64,000 bases of DNA from Isoetes taiwanensis (Eukaryota > Streptophyta > Lycopodiopsida > Isoetales > Isoetaceae): contig JAJEKV010000041.1 of NCBI GenBank assembly GCA_021234155.1, positions 3,026,829 to 3,090,828 of the forward strand, read 5' to 3'. How positions within the stretch are numbered: position 1 is the stretch's first letter; each line of letters opens with the position of its first letter. Below, one piece after another: positions 49,250 to 62,456 of the stretch. Both the position numbers and the translations under genes were made by a program. The notes under the pieces were generated by a model. The model worked only from the letters and a program-made list of their open reading frames with translations, did not search any database and was not told where the DNA came from.

Positions 49250-50296
49250 AGAGCCCCAGTTGGAATCATGCGGTGGAACAAAGGATCAATGGTGGTTTGA
49301 AAGCTCTCTACAACATGCAGCGTAGAAGTGCTAAAGCTGAAATTTGGAGTTTCAGCCTTAAAAATACATTATATGTTGTGTTGGTACAGTCGGTATTATT
49401 GTATGGTTGTGAAGTGTGGGTACCTGGTTTGGCAGACGACACTGGAGGAAAATTGAGAAGGTTCAAAAAAAGTTTTTTAGAATAGAACTGGGTATTAAGG
49501 CACAGACTCCATATGATATGTTATTGGCTGAATGTGGAATGATGTGTTTAGAGGCAGAGGCGTTATGTAGGACGCTTGCTTATGTATGTAAAGTGCACCT
49601 GGGAAGGCAAAACCATATCATACCCAATATGGCTTTGGAAGTAACTAGACATAAGGGCTGGTATGCGGAGGTAGAGATATGGATGAGGAAGTGGGATCTC
49701 AACCCTCACGAACTTCTTCATGGTGACCTTAGATCTTGGGTGCAAGAGCATGTGGTAGAAAAGTCATGGAGCGTTCCAGAAGTAAAAAAAGAATATTATA
49801 GGCAGTTTATCAACCCTCACCTGCAACCATCGAAATATCTTGAGATGGGGATTTCAGTTAAGTTCAGGCATGCAATCAGCAGAATAAGACTTACTTCATA
49901 CAGGCTGGGCGTGGAAGTAGGGCGTTGAAATCACATTCCACATGCTTTAAGAGTATGTAAGTTGTATGGTGCGAATGCCATTGAAGATGAAGCACATACG
50001 CTTCTAAGTTGTTCAGCATATACATATCTTAGGGGTAAGTATCAAGTTACTTGTGATAATTTGAGGGATTTTTTGATCTGCCAAGCACTAAGATAGGACA
50101 TTTATTATAGAAGTGCTTGAGCATCGGGATCATTTATTGAAATTATCTAATTGTAAAGAGAGAACGGAGGATGAGTGGGAGGGAACTAATGCATTTTTAT
50201 CTGAAGATGCATTAGAAGATATTTTCTACAATGTTAATTGTACTCATTGAACATCTCATAGACCTGGTGGTCTGCAGATGTGATATTTATATACAT

Positions 50297-50300
<4 letters not shown>
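49250..50300 (+). pseudogene. 5'-truncated LINE ORF2 fragment and 3' UTR
   Basis: Homologous to 58190-59236. It starts at SWNHAVEQRINGGLKALYNM after the RT core, then VQSVLLYGCEVWVPGL, and a frame change leads to KFFRIELGIKAQTPYDMLLA and MCLEAEALCRTLAYVCKV. The C-terminal knuckle region is degraded near 49960. The 3' UTR ends CATAGACCTGGTGGTCTGCA and TTTCAC, then runs into a CT tract. No endonuclease or RT active site remains, typical of incomplete reverse transcription. Confidence 0.8.

Positions 50301-50376
<76 letters not shown>
50301..50376. repeat. (CT)38 microsatellite
   Basis: Pure CT dinucleotides between the LINE 3' end and the left end of Harbinger copy H1. It may be the expanded simple-repeat tail of the LINE. 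Confidence 0.95.
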
Positions 50377-50378
<2 letters not shown>

Positions 50379-50705
50379 CGTCGGCCACATGCTCGTAAAA
50401 AAATCCATCTCTCGTCACATACAGTTCCTCCCCGAAATGTACGTATTTTTTTGGGAGGAGAGGAGAGACGATTGTCTCTCGAGGCTTAACAGCCTCTGTT
50501 ATTGGCAGAATTTTTGCTGTTTGTCGGATTTTCGATCGTGCATCAATTCCGGCCGACGAGAAAATGTGGGATAATTCGATCGTAACGCCCAATTCGGCCA
50601 AATTGTGGGATATTCAAGCCCCTGTTTTTCTTGGTTCGGCGGGCTATGTGGGATAATTCATTTCTAGTTTTGCCTCCCTATTCTTTCGATTCCGGCCACT
50701 AAACC

Positions 50706-52083
50706 ATGGATCCGGTCATTCTTGGTATGATTGCCATGCTTTTTCGGGCTTTGACACTCGGATTTGCATTACAGAGATACTGTTTGCAGCTATTGGAGCT
50801 CAACGAGCTCGAAGATCCAATGACCCCGCTCGATGACGATGTTTTAGAAGACAACAATGGTATGTTTTTTTTTGATCTGCGGCGTTAATGGTTCTTGCGG
50901 GTTCAAAGCAGGGGTTAGAAGACCACCAAGAAGATTTTGGATTGCTCCAAGGCGAGAGAACACAATGGGATAATATTGATAACCACGCATGGAATTGTAT
51001 AGCTTCCTTTGAAGATGATATGTGGCACCAATTTTACAGATGAAGAGAGCCACATTTGAGAGATTGGTAGGTTTAATTGTGCCCTATCTTGTCGGGCCGG
51101 TATTAAAGTAAGGCCCCCGTTGATCCGAGGAAAGCAAGTTGCTATGGTTCCAGATTTTCTTGCACACGGGATATGCCCTTACATGTCGGTTGAGATTTTA
51201 TGTTGGGAAAGCAACAATCATGCAAATATACCAAGAAAATCACGCTTGTATTGGCTTCAAGACAATCTTTGTACAAACGTTTTGTTGCAATGCCTACAGT
51301 GCAAGATTAATACAAATGCATTAAGGAATTCCATGATGCAACAGGGTTGCCCAATATATATGGTGCGCGATTAGCGGATCCCATATTTTTTTGGAGGAAA
51401 CCCAAAAAAAGGACAATGGGGAAGACTATTACATCGGACATAAGAGGCATTCATGTCTCATGCAAGGAATTGTGACACATAGCGGACTTTTTTATAAATG
51501 TTTGTGTAACAAGAACGAGTTCATCCATGATTCCAACCAGTTCAAGAAGAGCTCCATCTATAACAAAATTGCCTCCAAACAAATTTTGCAAGAACCAGTG
51601 GTGACTCTTAGTGGCAGAAAACTGAAGAAGGGGCAGCCTACTGATCAAGATGTTCAGGTAAATATTCCACCTCTTCTATTAGGTGATTCAGCCTATTCTA
51701 GCAGGCCCTTTCTCCTTAAAGTTTTTCCTCAAAATCAGGGTGCTTATGGTAAGTTCAACAAAAGGATTTGTAGGGGCAGAGTGTGTGTGGAGAATGGATT
51801 TGGCATTGTGAAGGAAAAATTCAGAATTCTGAAACACTTGCCCGTGCATGTCGCCAAAGCTTCCAAGATCATACACGCATGTTGTGTTCTTTGGAACTTT
51901 TGTATAATGGAAGACAAGGGCTGGGACATGCTGCCAATTGAAGATGATCCTCCACCAATATACTACTATGAAACAGAAGCCATGAGCAGGTCATTAAAAA
52001 AACAAGGTGATCAAATGAGGCACGTGTTATTTGAAAATCTGGATGGACATGTGATCCTGTGTTTGTTTTTTTGTAGACAATAA
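50706..52083 (+). pseudogene. PIF/Harbinger transposase, degraded
   Basis: The transposase would cut and join element ends. Exon 1 is probably 50706-50860 (MDPVILGMIAMLFRA, ending EDNN before a GTATGT donor). A second conserved block at 50940-51100 (QWDNIDNHAWNC, FEDDMWHQFY) is frameshifted. The catalytic part includes FHDATGLPNIYGARLAD, DYYIGHKRHSCLMQGIVTHS, HDSNQFKKSSIYNKI, LLGDSAYSSRPFLLKVFPQN and RVCVENGFGIVKEKFRILKH, matching the DDE_4 HARBI1-like fold. The second Asp and final Glu regions are kept. The usual first-Asp motif (AIDGTH) is replaced by ARLADPIFF, and several stops lie before 51391, so it is probably inactive. Confidence 0.8.
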
Positions 52084-53589
52084 ATATTAAATTTCTGAGG
52101 CCAATTCTTCTCCATTTCGCTATCTTTAATTATTTGTCAGGCATTTCTTACATTATGATGAATAAGTGATTGAGTTTAGAGCTAAGTTTCCATTTAGAGC
52201 CTCAAAACATTTCACTTGGAAATACTGAACAACCTGTTACAGAATTAGTGAGTCCTGTGACTTCACAATTAGAGAACTTAGAAGACTAGGAAAAATCATT
52301 TGTACACAAACAAGTTTGATAAGAGAAGTTTATATTCATAAAAAAAAGATTACATGGGCATATAAAACCCTGTTCAAAATAATTCAGCATTTGAGCTGCC
52401 AGAAACATTCTCAGTGAGTCAAATGACTTTACTATACTAAAAAAAAGTCTGCACACCTTCCAATGATACCAGGAAATCTGCATGAATACACATTGGCATT
52501 TGTTTTCAACTGTCAGTTTCCGAGCAATCATATGAGAAAAAAAAATGGCAGCCATGCCATTTCACAGAAACAAAGGCATTTTATAAAAAGAAAATGCATA
52601 ACAAAAAAAGAAGTGAGGCAAAGTCAGATTCGCATAGAAAGGGGACACAGATCACATGGAAAGGTTGCACTACGAATTTCATGGAGGCACCACATTTCCT
52701 GTAGCTTCACATAGACACGCTCCATATGCCCTGTCCGGTTGTTTGCAGAATTTGCTGCCCATTCCAAAACCTCCTGATCCAAACGCCCATTCCTATAAAA
52801 CTGCAATGGTCTCCTTACTGAAGCTGCAATGAATAACTTTGTGAGATATAACTTCAACTTCAGGGTTTGCTGGCTGGACAGTGGGAGATGAAAACTGGCT
52901 TTCTTCTTGCTCCACTTCGTCCGAAGAGTCTTCAAGATTCTCCTCAGAAACATGATTTTCCTGAAAAATATTTTCTAAACCCGACAGTGGGTCACTAAAC
53001 CGCAAAAAGAATCCCCACTCTGGCCGCGGGGAAGAACCTCGTCCACCGGAGGTAGGCCGTGTATCATGGTCGAGAATAATAGGGTATCTCTGAGGAAGAG
53101 GAAGATGTGGTGGGTGGAGTTTGATAGGATGAGGATCTCAAGAAGAGCTCGAAGAGGAACTCGAGAAGAGGAGGAGCTTGCTTGAGAGCGTTAGCTTTTC
53201 TGCTCACGACTCTCTCCATATTGTCGGGCTTGCATGCAAGAATTGGAGGGAGCTTAAGTAGCCTTTACTTAATTTGGATGACCGTGACTAGAAGGCAATA
53301 TTTAATGCTAAAATAATAGGGTCTGTACAACTTCTTTAATATTTAAGAATCTTGGATGATTTTGTGACAGTTCCAAAAAGAAATTCAAAAAGCAAATAAC
53401 TGAAAACGAACCTTTATTCCTTGTTTTTGGCAGCAAGTTTGGCAATTTCGAGCAATGTCTCCTTTGTCATTTCACATATGCTTTGAGTCATTGCAGCCAT
53501 TGACTCTGCAATTTTCGTTTCGCTTGCAGATCTTATTGTTTCCAATTCCCCGACCAACTCAATTTTTCTTTACTGCACTTTCTTCTTTT
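52084..53589. other. H1 interior between the two genes
   Basis: Contains minus-strand open frames at 52624-53005 (FQENHVSEENLEDSSDEVEQ; RNGRLDQEVLEWAANSANNR). They might be C-terminal exons of the Myb-like gene, but no family match is clear. The rest is non-coding. Confidence 0.4.
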
Positions 53590-54609
53590 TCAGAAATCTA
53601 ATTTCTTCACCTCAGTGTCCCCAAATGTGCTTGCCATCTGTGATATTCCCATTCCAATGTCCTCATCTATTTGCAACCTGGACTTCTTTCTACTTGTAGG
53701 TTTTCCACAAACTCCAGGCTGATTACATGCTGCTGATCTAGGACTTGAAGAATCTGTCTGGTTTCCTGTGGGTGTCCTATTGATTGGAATTTCTGGCATC
53801 ACTGGACTGCTCGGATTTCTCGCGTTCACATTATTGTTTGAATTGGGTGGATCAGCAAATTGGTCTTCAAATGCTGCATCTGTTCCAACAGTTTCAAAAA
53901 AACTGTCATTCATGAAAGATTCTGAGTAATTAGTATGCAAGTCTGCAGCCTCGAAAGCTTCATTGCCAAATTCACCATCATCACTAGCACCGGGTATTGG
54001 ATTATCAGAGGTAACACCATATTTAACTTCTTCCATTCTGTCATACCACTGCCAACTTGATGGTTCAGAACCTGTATGGCTACAAGCCTCCTTCTCATCT
54101 TTAAATTTAGCTTGCAGCTTATCCCATTTGTTCTTTAGTTGTCTCAGCTCCACTAAACCCCCAACAAAGGGCTGCAATTTCATCATAATTTCCCTTCATT
54201 GTGTGTTGGAGAGGTTGAGGGTGCCTCCCGTTACCAATTTCATCTCGTTCAGGAGATTGAGGAATGTGGAGACACCGTGATCTGTCCATTGCACAGGGGA
54301 CTTCCTATTCTTGGTGTCTATCATTTTCGAATTTTCCTTCTCATGCACAACAATAGCCAAAGCAGAATCGGTTTCTAAAGATTCACTCACAATATCAGAG
54401 GATGCCTGAATTTCGCTTAATACACGCTTGGATCTCTTTTCTTTTGACTGCCTTGAAGAGGGAATTGGCTCAGAATTAGTCTCTAATTGCACATCCATGG
54501 AGATCTGGCCTGTCATTTTCCGGGTCCTTCTTGGTGCCATTTTTTCAACACGAGGAGGCACGAAAGGCTTGCTGGTTGCTGGCAAAGCAGATCGAGAGGC
54601 CTTAGACAT
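53590..54609 (-). pseudogene. Myb/SANT-like DNA-binding protein of Harbinger, one nonsense codon
   Basis: In PIF/Harbinger elements this second protein binds element ends and helps import the transposase into the nucleus. One frame from ATG 54609 reads a basic N terminus (MAPRRTRKMTGQ), then the SANT-like domain SPVQWTDHGVSTFLNLLNEM, NLSNTQ-stop-REIMMKLQPF and LRQLKNKWDKLQAKFKDEKE with WQWYDRMEEV. A serine/acid-rich tail ends with GISQMASTFGDTEVKKLDF. The TGA at 54196-54198 lies where the family usually has Trp (W-x-x-I/V), so a TGG to TGA change is likely. It is convergent with the transposase. Confidence 0.75.
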
Positions 54610-54887
54610 TTGAATCCAAATAATTGATTGGGAATAAGGACGACAGAAAACGAAATTGACGATCAAAACTTAATGAACGAATCCACAAAAAACATAATGC
54701 AAATGCGTGAGTGATCTGATGCATACCTGGATCGTAATCGGCTATTTGCTTCAAGGAATTGGATACTCAGAGCCAAGAATTAGGCGGCCTTGAAGATCAA
54801 GAAGCAGGGGAAATGGCGCCCCTGGTTTTCGGTGTGGAAAACATTTCGGGCAGTTCTTTCAGGCAGCAAAAATTAAGGCTAATTGTT

Positions 54888-55164
<277 letters not shown>

Positions 55165-55664
55165 GGTCGGCCACATGCTTGAATTGCTTTTCTCATCGTA
55201 TACGGCGAGAGACAAAATTTATACAGTATAGCTCGAGAGAAGATCAGAGATGAGCTTCTCTCGAGCCTTAACAGTGGCCGCTTCGGGCAGTCTCCCCGCC
55301 GGATTTTTTCCCTCCAATTTGATTCCGGGTGGCCATCCCATATGGGATAATTATTTCTTCAATCAATCTTCAAAATGAATGATATGGGATATTTCGAATT
55401 CGCCCACACAGACTTCCCACGTCCCATTTCAAGATGATTTCTATAAAAAATCCATTCCCTACACCATTGAGGTAGGAAATCATCACCGACAGCATCATTC
55501 AAGCATGGATCCGGTCATTTTAGGTATGATTACAATGCTTGTTAGGGCTGTTGTGCTAGGTTTAGAAATGCAAAAATTTTGCTTGGATCTCATCCAAGAA
55601 AACGAGCTGGAGGATCCTATGGCAATAGTGGACGAAGACGATTTTCAAGAAGACAACACTAGTT

Positions 55665-58600
55665 TTCCATGTGCATCTTCCATCTTACTCTTCAAGATTT
55701 AACTTGAAGGGTCAGAATATATGGATCAATGAGGACCTCACTCAAGAACAGTTTCCAGCAGCATAAATTGGAGTTACAAAAATTCAAAGCAGCCCGACAA
55801 AGCAATAAAAGAGCAATATGGAGACGGGGTAAGGTTCACATCGAGGAGGATGAATAGGGATTAGAGACCATTAGACTTCTGGCATGGAATATCAATCATC
55901 TGAGCAATGGGAAGATTGCAGAGATGGGAGATATTCTAGCATCCATCGATATGGTATTTTTCTTAAAGACTTAGGAGCATGAGGAGAGTGGTCTCCCAGA
56001 TATACCAGGTTTTGTAGTTTTGCACTCAGTATGGAATAAAAAGGGATGGCGCAGACGAGGGTTTGGAGGGATAGCTTGTTATATTAGAGCAGAGATGGCA
56101 CATTTAGCAAAAGTCACAAAAAGAAGAGAATCTAAGCAGTACATTTGGGTGGAACTACGGAGGAAACAAGGTAAAATCTATGTGGCGGGATGCTACTTCC
56201 CACCTCTACAAAAGCCTACATACCAGAAATATGGATTGGACATGGAGGACCCATTTCAACAACTAGAGCTAGATAGCCTTGAACTAATGGAGTCAGGGGA
56301 AATAGTATTAGTGGGTGACTTTAACGGTAGAACTGCTGGGAAACAGGCCCCCTTAGTGAGCAACAATGGTGATCCAGTTTGGATAGATCAGATGGATGAA
56401 TATGAGCTAGAATTGGCAGGATGGGACCGGGCAACCTCAGATAAAGACAAATGGCCTACTGCAATGGGAAATCATTTGTTAGGTATGTGTGGTGGACTCA
56501 ATTTATTAATTTATAATGGTATAAGGAGATTTCCAGGCACCCATCGTTGCACTTGCAAAGGTAAAAGTATAGTGGATTACTTTATTGCATCTGAGCATTT
56601 TGTAGAGCAGGTCACATACTTGCATGTGTCAGATGTGAGGAGAGAATCAGACCACGTGCCAATAATTGCACATATCTCTATTACTGGAGTAGTGCAGCAT
56701 CATGCACTTGTCAACATAGATCGCATTCATGTTAATCAAAAGAAAAGAGAGAAGTACATGAAGTATTGTGAAGAATATATGACGATTGCAATTTGGCCAA
56801 AGGAGGTGGCAAAGATGAGCGAGGTTTTGACCTCATTGCTAATAGATGCAGCAAGAACATGCTTTGATTCGGCGCGTAAAAAGAAAGGGCTGCCACACAA
56901 TGGCTGGTTCGATGAGGAATGTAAACTAAAAAGAATGCAGTATAAGAGTTCCCAAGGGCAAGAAAGACTGAATTTGATCAAAGAGTTTAAAACTATTATC
57001 AGACGCAAAAAAAAAAAAGCATTCCTAGCTCTCAAACAGGAAGAATTGGTTACGAAGCTGCTGATTGACCCAAATCAATTCTGAAAAAAGGTGAAGAATA
57101 GGAAGCAAAATAATATACAATTGTCAGTGGAGGACCTCATATGCCAGATTAAAAAGTTATATCATGTTGACACCGTCTCAAGTGGAGAGCAACCAATCAA
57201 ATCTGAACTTATAGTTACACTGGATGATGTGCAGGAAGGGTTAGAAAAACTTGCTAATTGAAAAGCAGCCGATTCATTGGGTTTAGTGGCTGAAATGGTT
57301 AAATGGGTAGGTGAAGGAGTGGTCAATAAAATAACGGAGATGTTTAATGCTGCAGTGCGAGAGGGGTTCCCACCAACATGGCAAGTTAGTAGAGTTATCC
57401 CTATTCATAAAGCAGGTGATGCTCGCGATCCGAATAATTACCGTATGATTATGGTAAGTAATTTATTTGCAAAACTTTTTGCCACTATTTTAGAGAATAA
57501 AATAAGTATGTGGGCTGAGCAACATGATGTGCGGGCTAAGGGTCAGGCAGGGTTTAGACCCGGAAAATGCACTATTGACCATTTGGTCACTTTTAGAGCG
57601 ATGATGGACACAGCCAAAGGGACTCGAAAACCATTGTTTGCAGGTTTTGTAGATTTTGCCAAGGCGTTTGATATGGTACCCATGGATAACTTGTGGGAGA
57701 GCTTGGAACGGATAAAAAACGTACCTATACACTTGAGAAGTGCAGTGCGAGTATTATATGAGAAGGTATTAGTCATGTTGTCTTTCCCATTTGATGGTCA
57801 ATGTAAAGAGCAAGTGGAGAGTAATATTGGAGTCAAACAAGGGTGTCCACTTTCGCCCACACTTTTTGGTATTTTTATAGATGATTTAGAAAGATGGATA
57901 TCCACTTACGGCGGAGGGGGAGATGAACTTGCAGGTTATGTGATTCGCATATTATTATATGCAGATGATATCGTCTTGGTGTCCAGAAGTAAAGAAGGTA
58001 TGCAACAACATTTAGATACATTAGGGAGCTTTTGTAATGCAATGGGTATGAAAGTGAACCTGGACAAGACTAAAGCTGTGCTCTTTGGGACTAATCTGGA
58101 TAAGAATTATTCATTTACATACAAGGGAGAGATGATAGAAATCACGGACTCATATAAGTACTTGGGGCTTATTGTGGATAAACATTTTCGGTGGAATCAG
58201 ACAGTGGAGCAAAGGGTTAATGGTGGAATAAAGGCGTTGTTTGCCATGCAAAAGCAGTGTCTAAAAGCTGATATTTGGAACTTTGGCTTAAAGCGGACAC
58301 TATTTAAATCCTTAGTGCAGTCGGTGGTGTTATATGGCTGCGAAGTTTGGGGCCCTGGACTCTCTTTAGAGCTATGGCAAAAGATAGAAAGGGTGCAGAA
58401 AAAGTTTTTACACAGTGAGCTTGGGGTTAAAATGCAAACTCCATATGATATGTCCCTAGCAGAGTGCGGGATGATGCAATTAGAAGGGGAGGCTCTATGC
58501 AGATATTTAACATATCTGAGCAGAATAGGAAATTTGGATGAAGAGAGTTACCCAAGGCTAGCCTTGAAAGCAACATTTGACAAAGGGTGGTATGCAGATG

Positions 58601-59236
58601 GGATAGTTTGGTTACGGAAATGGGGAATATTGATACAAGACTTGGCAAGAAATAAAAATAGAATTCGGGAATGGGTTCAGGAAAAAGTGCGGGAAAGCGT
58701 TTGATATGCACCCGGTGTCAAAATGGCACACTATAGGAAGAATAGAATAGAATACTATGCTGCTAGGAATGAGCTATTTAAATGAGAATATTTCCTTGTC
58801 CAAGAGACATGCAATTTGCAGGATGCGACTCAGCGGGCACCACCTGGATGTAGAAGTGGGAAGATGGTTTAACATACAGCGGGAGTATCGGACTTGCAGG
58901 GCATGCGGATGCGATGAGATAGAAGACGAAGCACATGCAATAATAAGATGTCCAGCTTACCAAGCCTTGAGAGATAAGTTTGGCATTAAAGTGTCTAATC
59001 TACACCAGTTTTTTGATATGCCAGCTACAATAGTAGATAGCTTTTTACTAGAACTGATAGAACTAAGGGAGGTAGCAATTAAACATGTTATTGAAACTAG
59101 TGGAGATGAGATAGAGGAGAGTGATGGCGAAATACTCGATGATGAGTTTTTGCCTGATGATGACATATTTGACATGTATTAAGCTTATACTCGGTCTTAT
59201 AGGCCTAATGGTCTGACAAGACGAAATAATACAATT
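55665..59236 (+). mobile_element. Nearly full-length LINE inserted in the H2 transposase gene
   Basis: The insert carries a complete ORF2-type protein and ends in a 3' UTR with TAGGCCTAATGGTCT and a CACTTCACTTCATTC tail. The exact 5' end and target duplication are not resolved. Compared with the two other LINE fragments in the window it is the least decayed. Confidence 0.75.
55870..59182 (+). pseudogene. LINE ORF2: endonuclease, reverse transcriptase, CCHC knuckle
   Basis: The endonuclease starts at LLAWNINHLSNGKIAEMGDI (about 55873) and has GFGGIACYIRAEM, LVGDFNGRTAG and SDHVPIIAHI, the APE-like (EEP) motifs. The RT has VIPIHKAGDARDPNNYR, GFRPGKCTIDHLVTFR, FVDFAKAFDMVP, GVKQGCPLSPTLFGIFIDDL and the catalytic LLYADDIVLV. 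The C terminus has CRACGCDEIEDEAHAIIRC at about 58890-58950. One frame covers almost everything up to 58704. Lesions are TAG 55972-55974, TGA 57082-57084, TGA 57259-57261, TGA 58702-58704 and a frame change before 58757. An ORF1 is not evident. The RT type is that of plant non-LTR elements with EEP endonuclease; the clade is not assigned. Confidence 0.85.
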
Positions 59237-59470
59237 CACTTCACTTCATTCTTGGCTGCAACATCTCGATTACAAAGACCGCCGAGAAGATTCTGGGTTT
59301 GTCCGAGACAGACCACTCAATGGGATAACATTGACAATCATGCTTGGAATTGCCTTCCCTCATTCGAAGATGATATGTGGCATCAGTTTTACAGAATGAA
59401 GAGAGGGTCATTTGAAAAACTGGTTGGCCTTATTGTGCCATACTTTTTCAGACCAGGCTAGAAGGTCAGG

Positions 59471-60693
59471 ATAGAACAATCAGAATGTATGTATCTTCCC
59501 TCTTTTCGACATCCTTTTCATCCATCAAGTGAAACGGACATAGCCCCTTGGCCTAGGCCGTCGCACTAAGTAACTCGGGTATAGACAATCAAATCATCAC
59601 GAACTTCTATTCATAAATATTTGGTTTACAATCAAAACATTTACATCCGGCCCAAGGCCACACATACAAAGGAGAGTTCCCATCATCCCCATCTCACAAT
59701 ACACCCATAATATACAAAAACCCCAAGGCCACCCCGTCACCCATGCCTAATTCGCCCTTTGATCTTCCCCCTCCTCGGAAGTGACCGAGGAGGAGTCGCC
59801 AGAGCTACTCCCTAAACAAAGGTATTAGGATCTCGTAAACTCGCTGGCTCAGCCTCCGTCTCATTGAACCACCAAGTAACAAAAGAGTCTAGGTCCAACA
59901 CAATCGTGGCTTCAGGACGTGTCATCTTACAACACAGCAAACATCAGGGGTTAGTCCACAAGGACTAAGTGGGGAGGAACATTGGGATCATCAAATTCAT
60001 GCATAACAATAAGAATAACAATAATACGTGATTTACCTGGTACACGTTGATACTCCCCTGCAAGGTCAGTACATTCTATGACTACCATTTCCCATGCATA
60101 CTATATGCCAAGCGTAATCCTTGGGTGGCGACCCCAAGGAGACCACTCTCTCCATCTGTACGTATAGGGCTCAACTCATCCGTCAGGCCATCTGGCACGG
60201 ATGCGGAGTTACACGGCCACCCCACCCCTCCGAAGGTGGGCCGTTGAATGCAAATGCACAACATTCTTGATACAAGTGCACTACATCCATAATACCATCT
60301 CAGATACAATTCCGTAAGGTGCCTCCATACCCCATTCATATTTATAGAGCAATCTTAAATGCACACATAGACATCCCACGTCATAGACTAGCTAGGCAGA
60401 TTCTTTTCCCAAATCCTAGACTGGCAACAACATTCACTGGCATCTTGGTCCTATGGGGTTTATTTGCCTAGCGGTTTGGTAGAGGTACAACTTAAGGGTT
60501 TTACTTTAACTTATAAGCAACTTAAAAGTGTTAAGGTTTAACTTTAAAATAAGTTTTTAATGGTCTGGGGATACCGGACCCTGGTATCCCCCCTTCAATA
60601 GAATCAGAAAATAACTGTGACAATTTCGTGGGCGCCCAACAGCGGCCCCTTTTTGCTGGCCGATTGGCTCTACAAGCTCGCCCAAGGCCGAAG
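59471..60693. other. Region before the 60.7-kb LTR, no gene
   Basis: About 1.2 kb without coding structure. A short inverted motif (GATACCGG / CTGGTATC) lies near 60569-60588. It may belong to older retroelement sequence but I cannot place it. Confidence 0.4.
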
Positions 60694-62255
60694 TTGTGAC
60701 GTTCCAGCACAGTATACGGTCCCAGGACGTATACTGTACTGCCCCGTCACGCGTACACACCACTCCGACCGGCGTGTACGCCAACGGATAGCCAGGTAAG
60801 TAGCCTAGGGGCAACTTGCTAGGAGTGTTCATATATTATTAATGTGCACATGTGCACATTAATGAGGGCACACCTTTCCATGTTGGCATATTTTGCCACC
60901 TAGCCATTAAAGGCAAGTGGGGCCTTTCCAATTATCCCACATGCCAAATTGGGCAATTGGAAACCCTAGCCTAAACCCCATGTCTATTTAGGGTAGGAAA
61001 ACCCTAGCTTGCTAGCTTTTCGTCCTTAGGGTTTTAGAGCTCAGTTTTGGCTGCCCCAGGAGCCAAAACCGCCTCCCAGACGCTGCCCAAGCGAATTGCG
61101 CCATCAGTTCCCCTGAATTCGATCAGCTCAGCAGGATGGTTGAACTCAGGTCAGGAGGAGCCACTCAAGGATCAGGTATTTGGTCAATTTAATAGCTTAA
61201 ACCGTCTTCTAGTCATAGAATCAGTAGGTTTAGACTATTAAATTGCCCATAGTAGCTACCTAGATCTTAGATCTCGGACACTAACTAAAGAACCTAACTC
61301 TATGATTAGATCTAGTTCTTTAGTTCTTCTGTGATGTATTTGGATGATGTATCTCTGTGAACTCCTTGTATTGGGAAGGGGGGTAGAGGCCCTAAAGCTT
61401 GTAGTTGATGCTCCTAGAATAGCCTCTCTAGCACACTGTAGATTCGGCCTGTGTACAAGAGCCACACCTGGTTGTGGGTGGAGGGGCCAGACTGGCTAAG
61501 AAGGAGGTTCATGTTCTGACTCCCGAACGATCCCCCTGGTGTGTAAAGCCTACCGGGGATCATTGTGACTAGGTCTAATGGCTTACCACTGAGTGCGGGT
61601 AAGGCATGGGCTCGACACCCGTGAAGTGGTGTACACTTTCCAGTGGGTTCAGTCGAATATGGGCAGTGGCCCTCTAGTCACCTTGAGTCAGCATGTAGAT
61701 CTCTGGAGGGAGTGATCCCTACCTGCCCCATCGGAACTGGGAGGATGAGACCCAGGAATAGCCCCTTTGGCTATGCATCCGGCGGGCTACAGTCAGGTCC
61801 CAACACTTTTCAGCCTACTCTGCAAAGTGTGCACAGGAGGGGCGGATGGAGTGGACAACCCTATGCCATGTTCTTATGCCAGCCAATTCCATTGCCATGA
61901 ATTCTGTCTGCACTGAACTCTGGAGACCCAAGCCGTCAGTCACCCTTGAGTCTGAGCCTTGGGTAGGATCCCCTATGTGATGTGCTGATCTTTGTCCATG
62001 CAGATATGAGGAGGACCATCCTTCGAGATGGTCGCAGGATGTTGATATATGTGCTACTGACATGTATGTTTACGCTTCCGCAGCTAGGTAGGCCCTGAGG
62101 GAGACGGGGTAGAATGACACCTTCACTCTCCCCACTGGGACTCGTTACGGGTGCAGTGATATGTGGAGGGCCCTGTATCAGCATGGAGCTGGTGTGGGGG
62201 AAGAACTCCTGTTTGTATACGGTGAGTGCACCGTATACGAGTAGGGGACGTCACA
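60694..62255 (+). repeat. LTR (1562 bp) with 26-nt inverted termini
   Basis: The LTR starts TGTGACGT and ends ACGTCACA. Over the outer 26 nt the two ends are inverted, with two exact 8-nt blocks (TGTGACGT and TATACGGT) at the same distance. It is followed after one base by a tRNA-Met primer site, which fixes it as a 5' LTR. Small hairpins built on GTATACG lie at 60710-60736 and 62215-62238. The internal region continues past the window. Confidence 0.8.
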
Positions 62256-62256
62256 G

Positions 62257-62269
62257 TGGTATCAGAGCA
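62257..62269 (+). other. Primer-binding site, initiator tRNA-Met type
   Basis: TGGTATCAGAGCA directly after the LTR terminal CA plus one G matches the 3' end of plant initiator tRNA-Met. Confidence 0.9.
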
Positions 62270-62456
62270 ATGTTCTTGGAGACCAAGAGCAAAGCACTGA
62301 CCATGTTCCCAGTAGTACTAACTTGATAGGATCCTCAAGCCTCGAAAAGTGGGAAAATTTTTCTCACCTTTGTAGTTATGCTAAGCTAGTAACAATTAAG
62401 TGAATTGGAATTTAACAAGATTAAAAAGAATGAGCCAAAATTTTCCAAGTGAGGTG

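Noticed and set aside
50280-50601. Open frames with Leu-Ser or Arg-Glu repeats
   Set aside because: Simple CT-repeat translation; no start context or family.
55507-55702. Independent short protein starting MDPVIL
   Set aside because: It is exon 1 of the second Harbinger transposase copy; the last residues read into the LINE insert.
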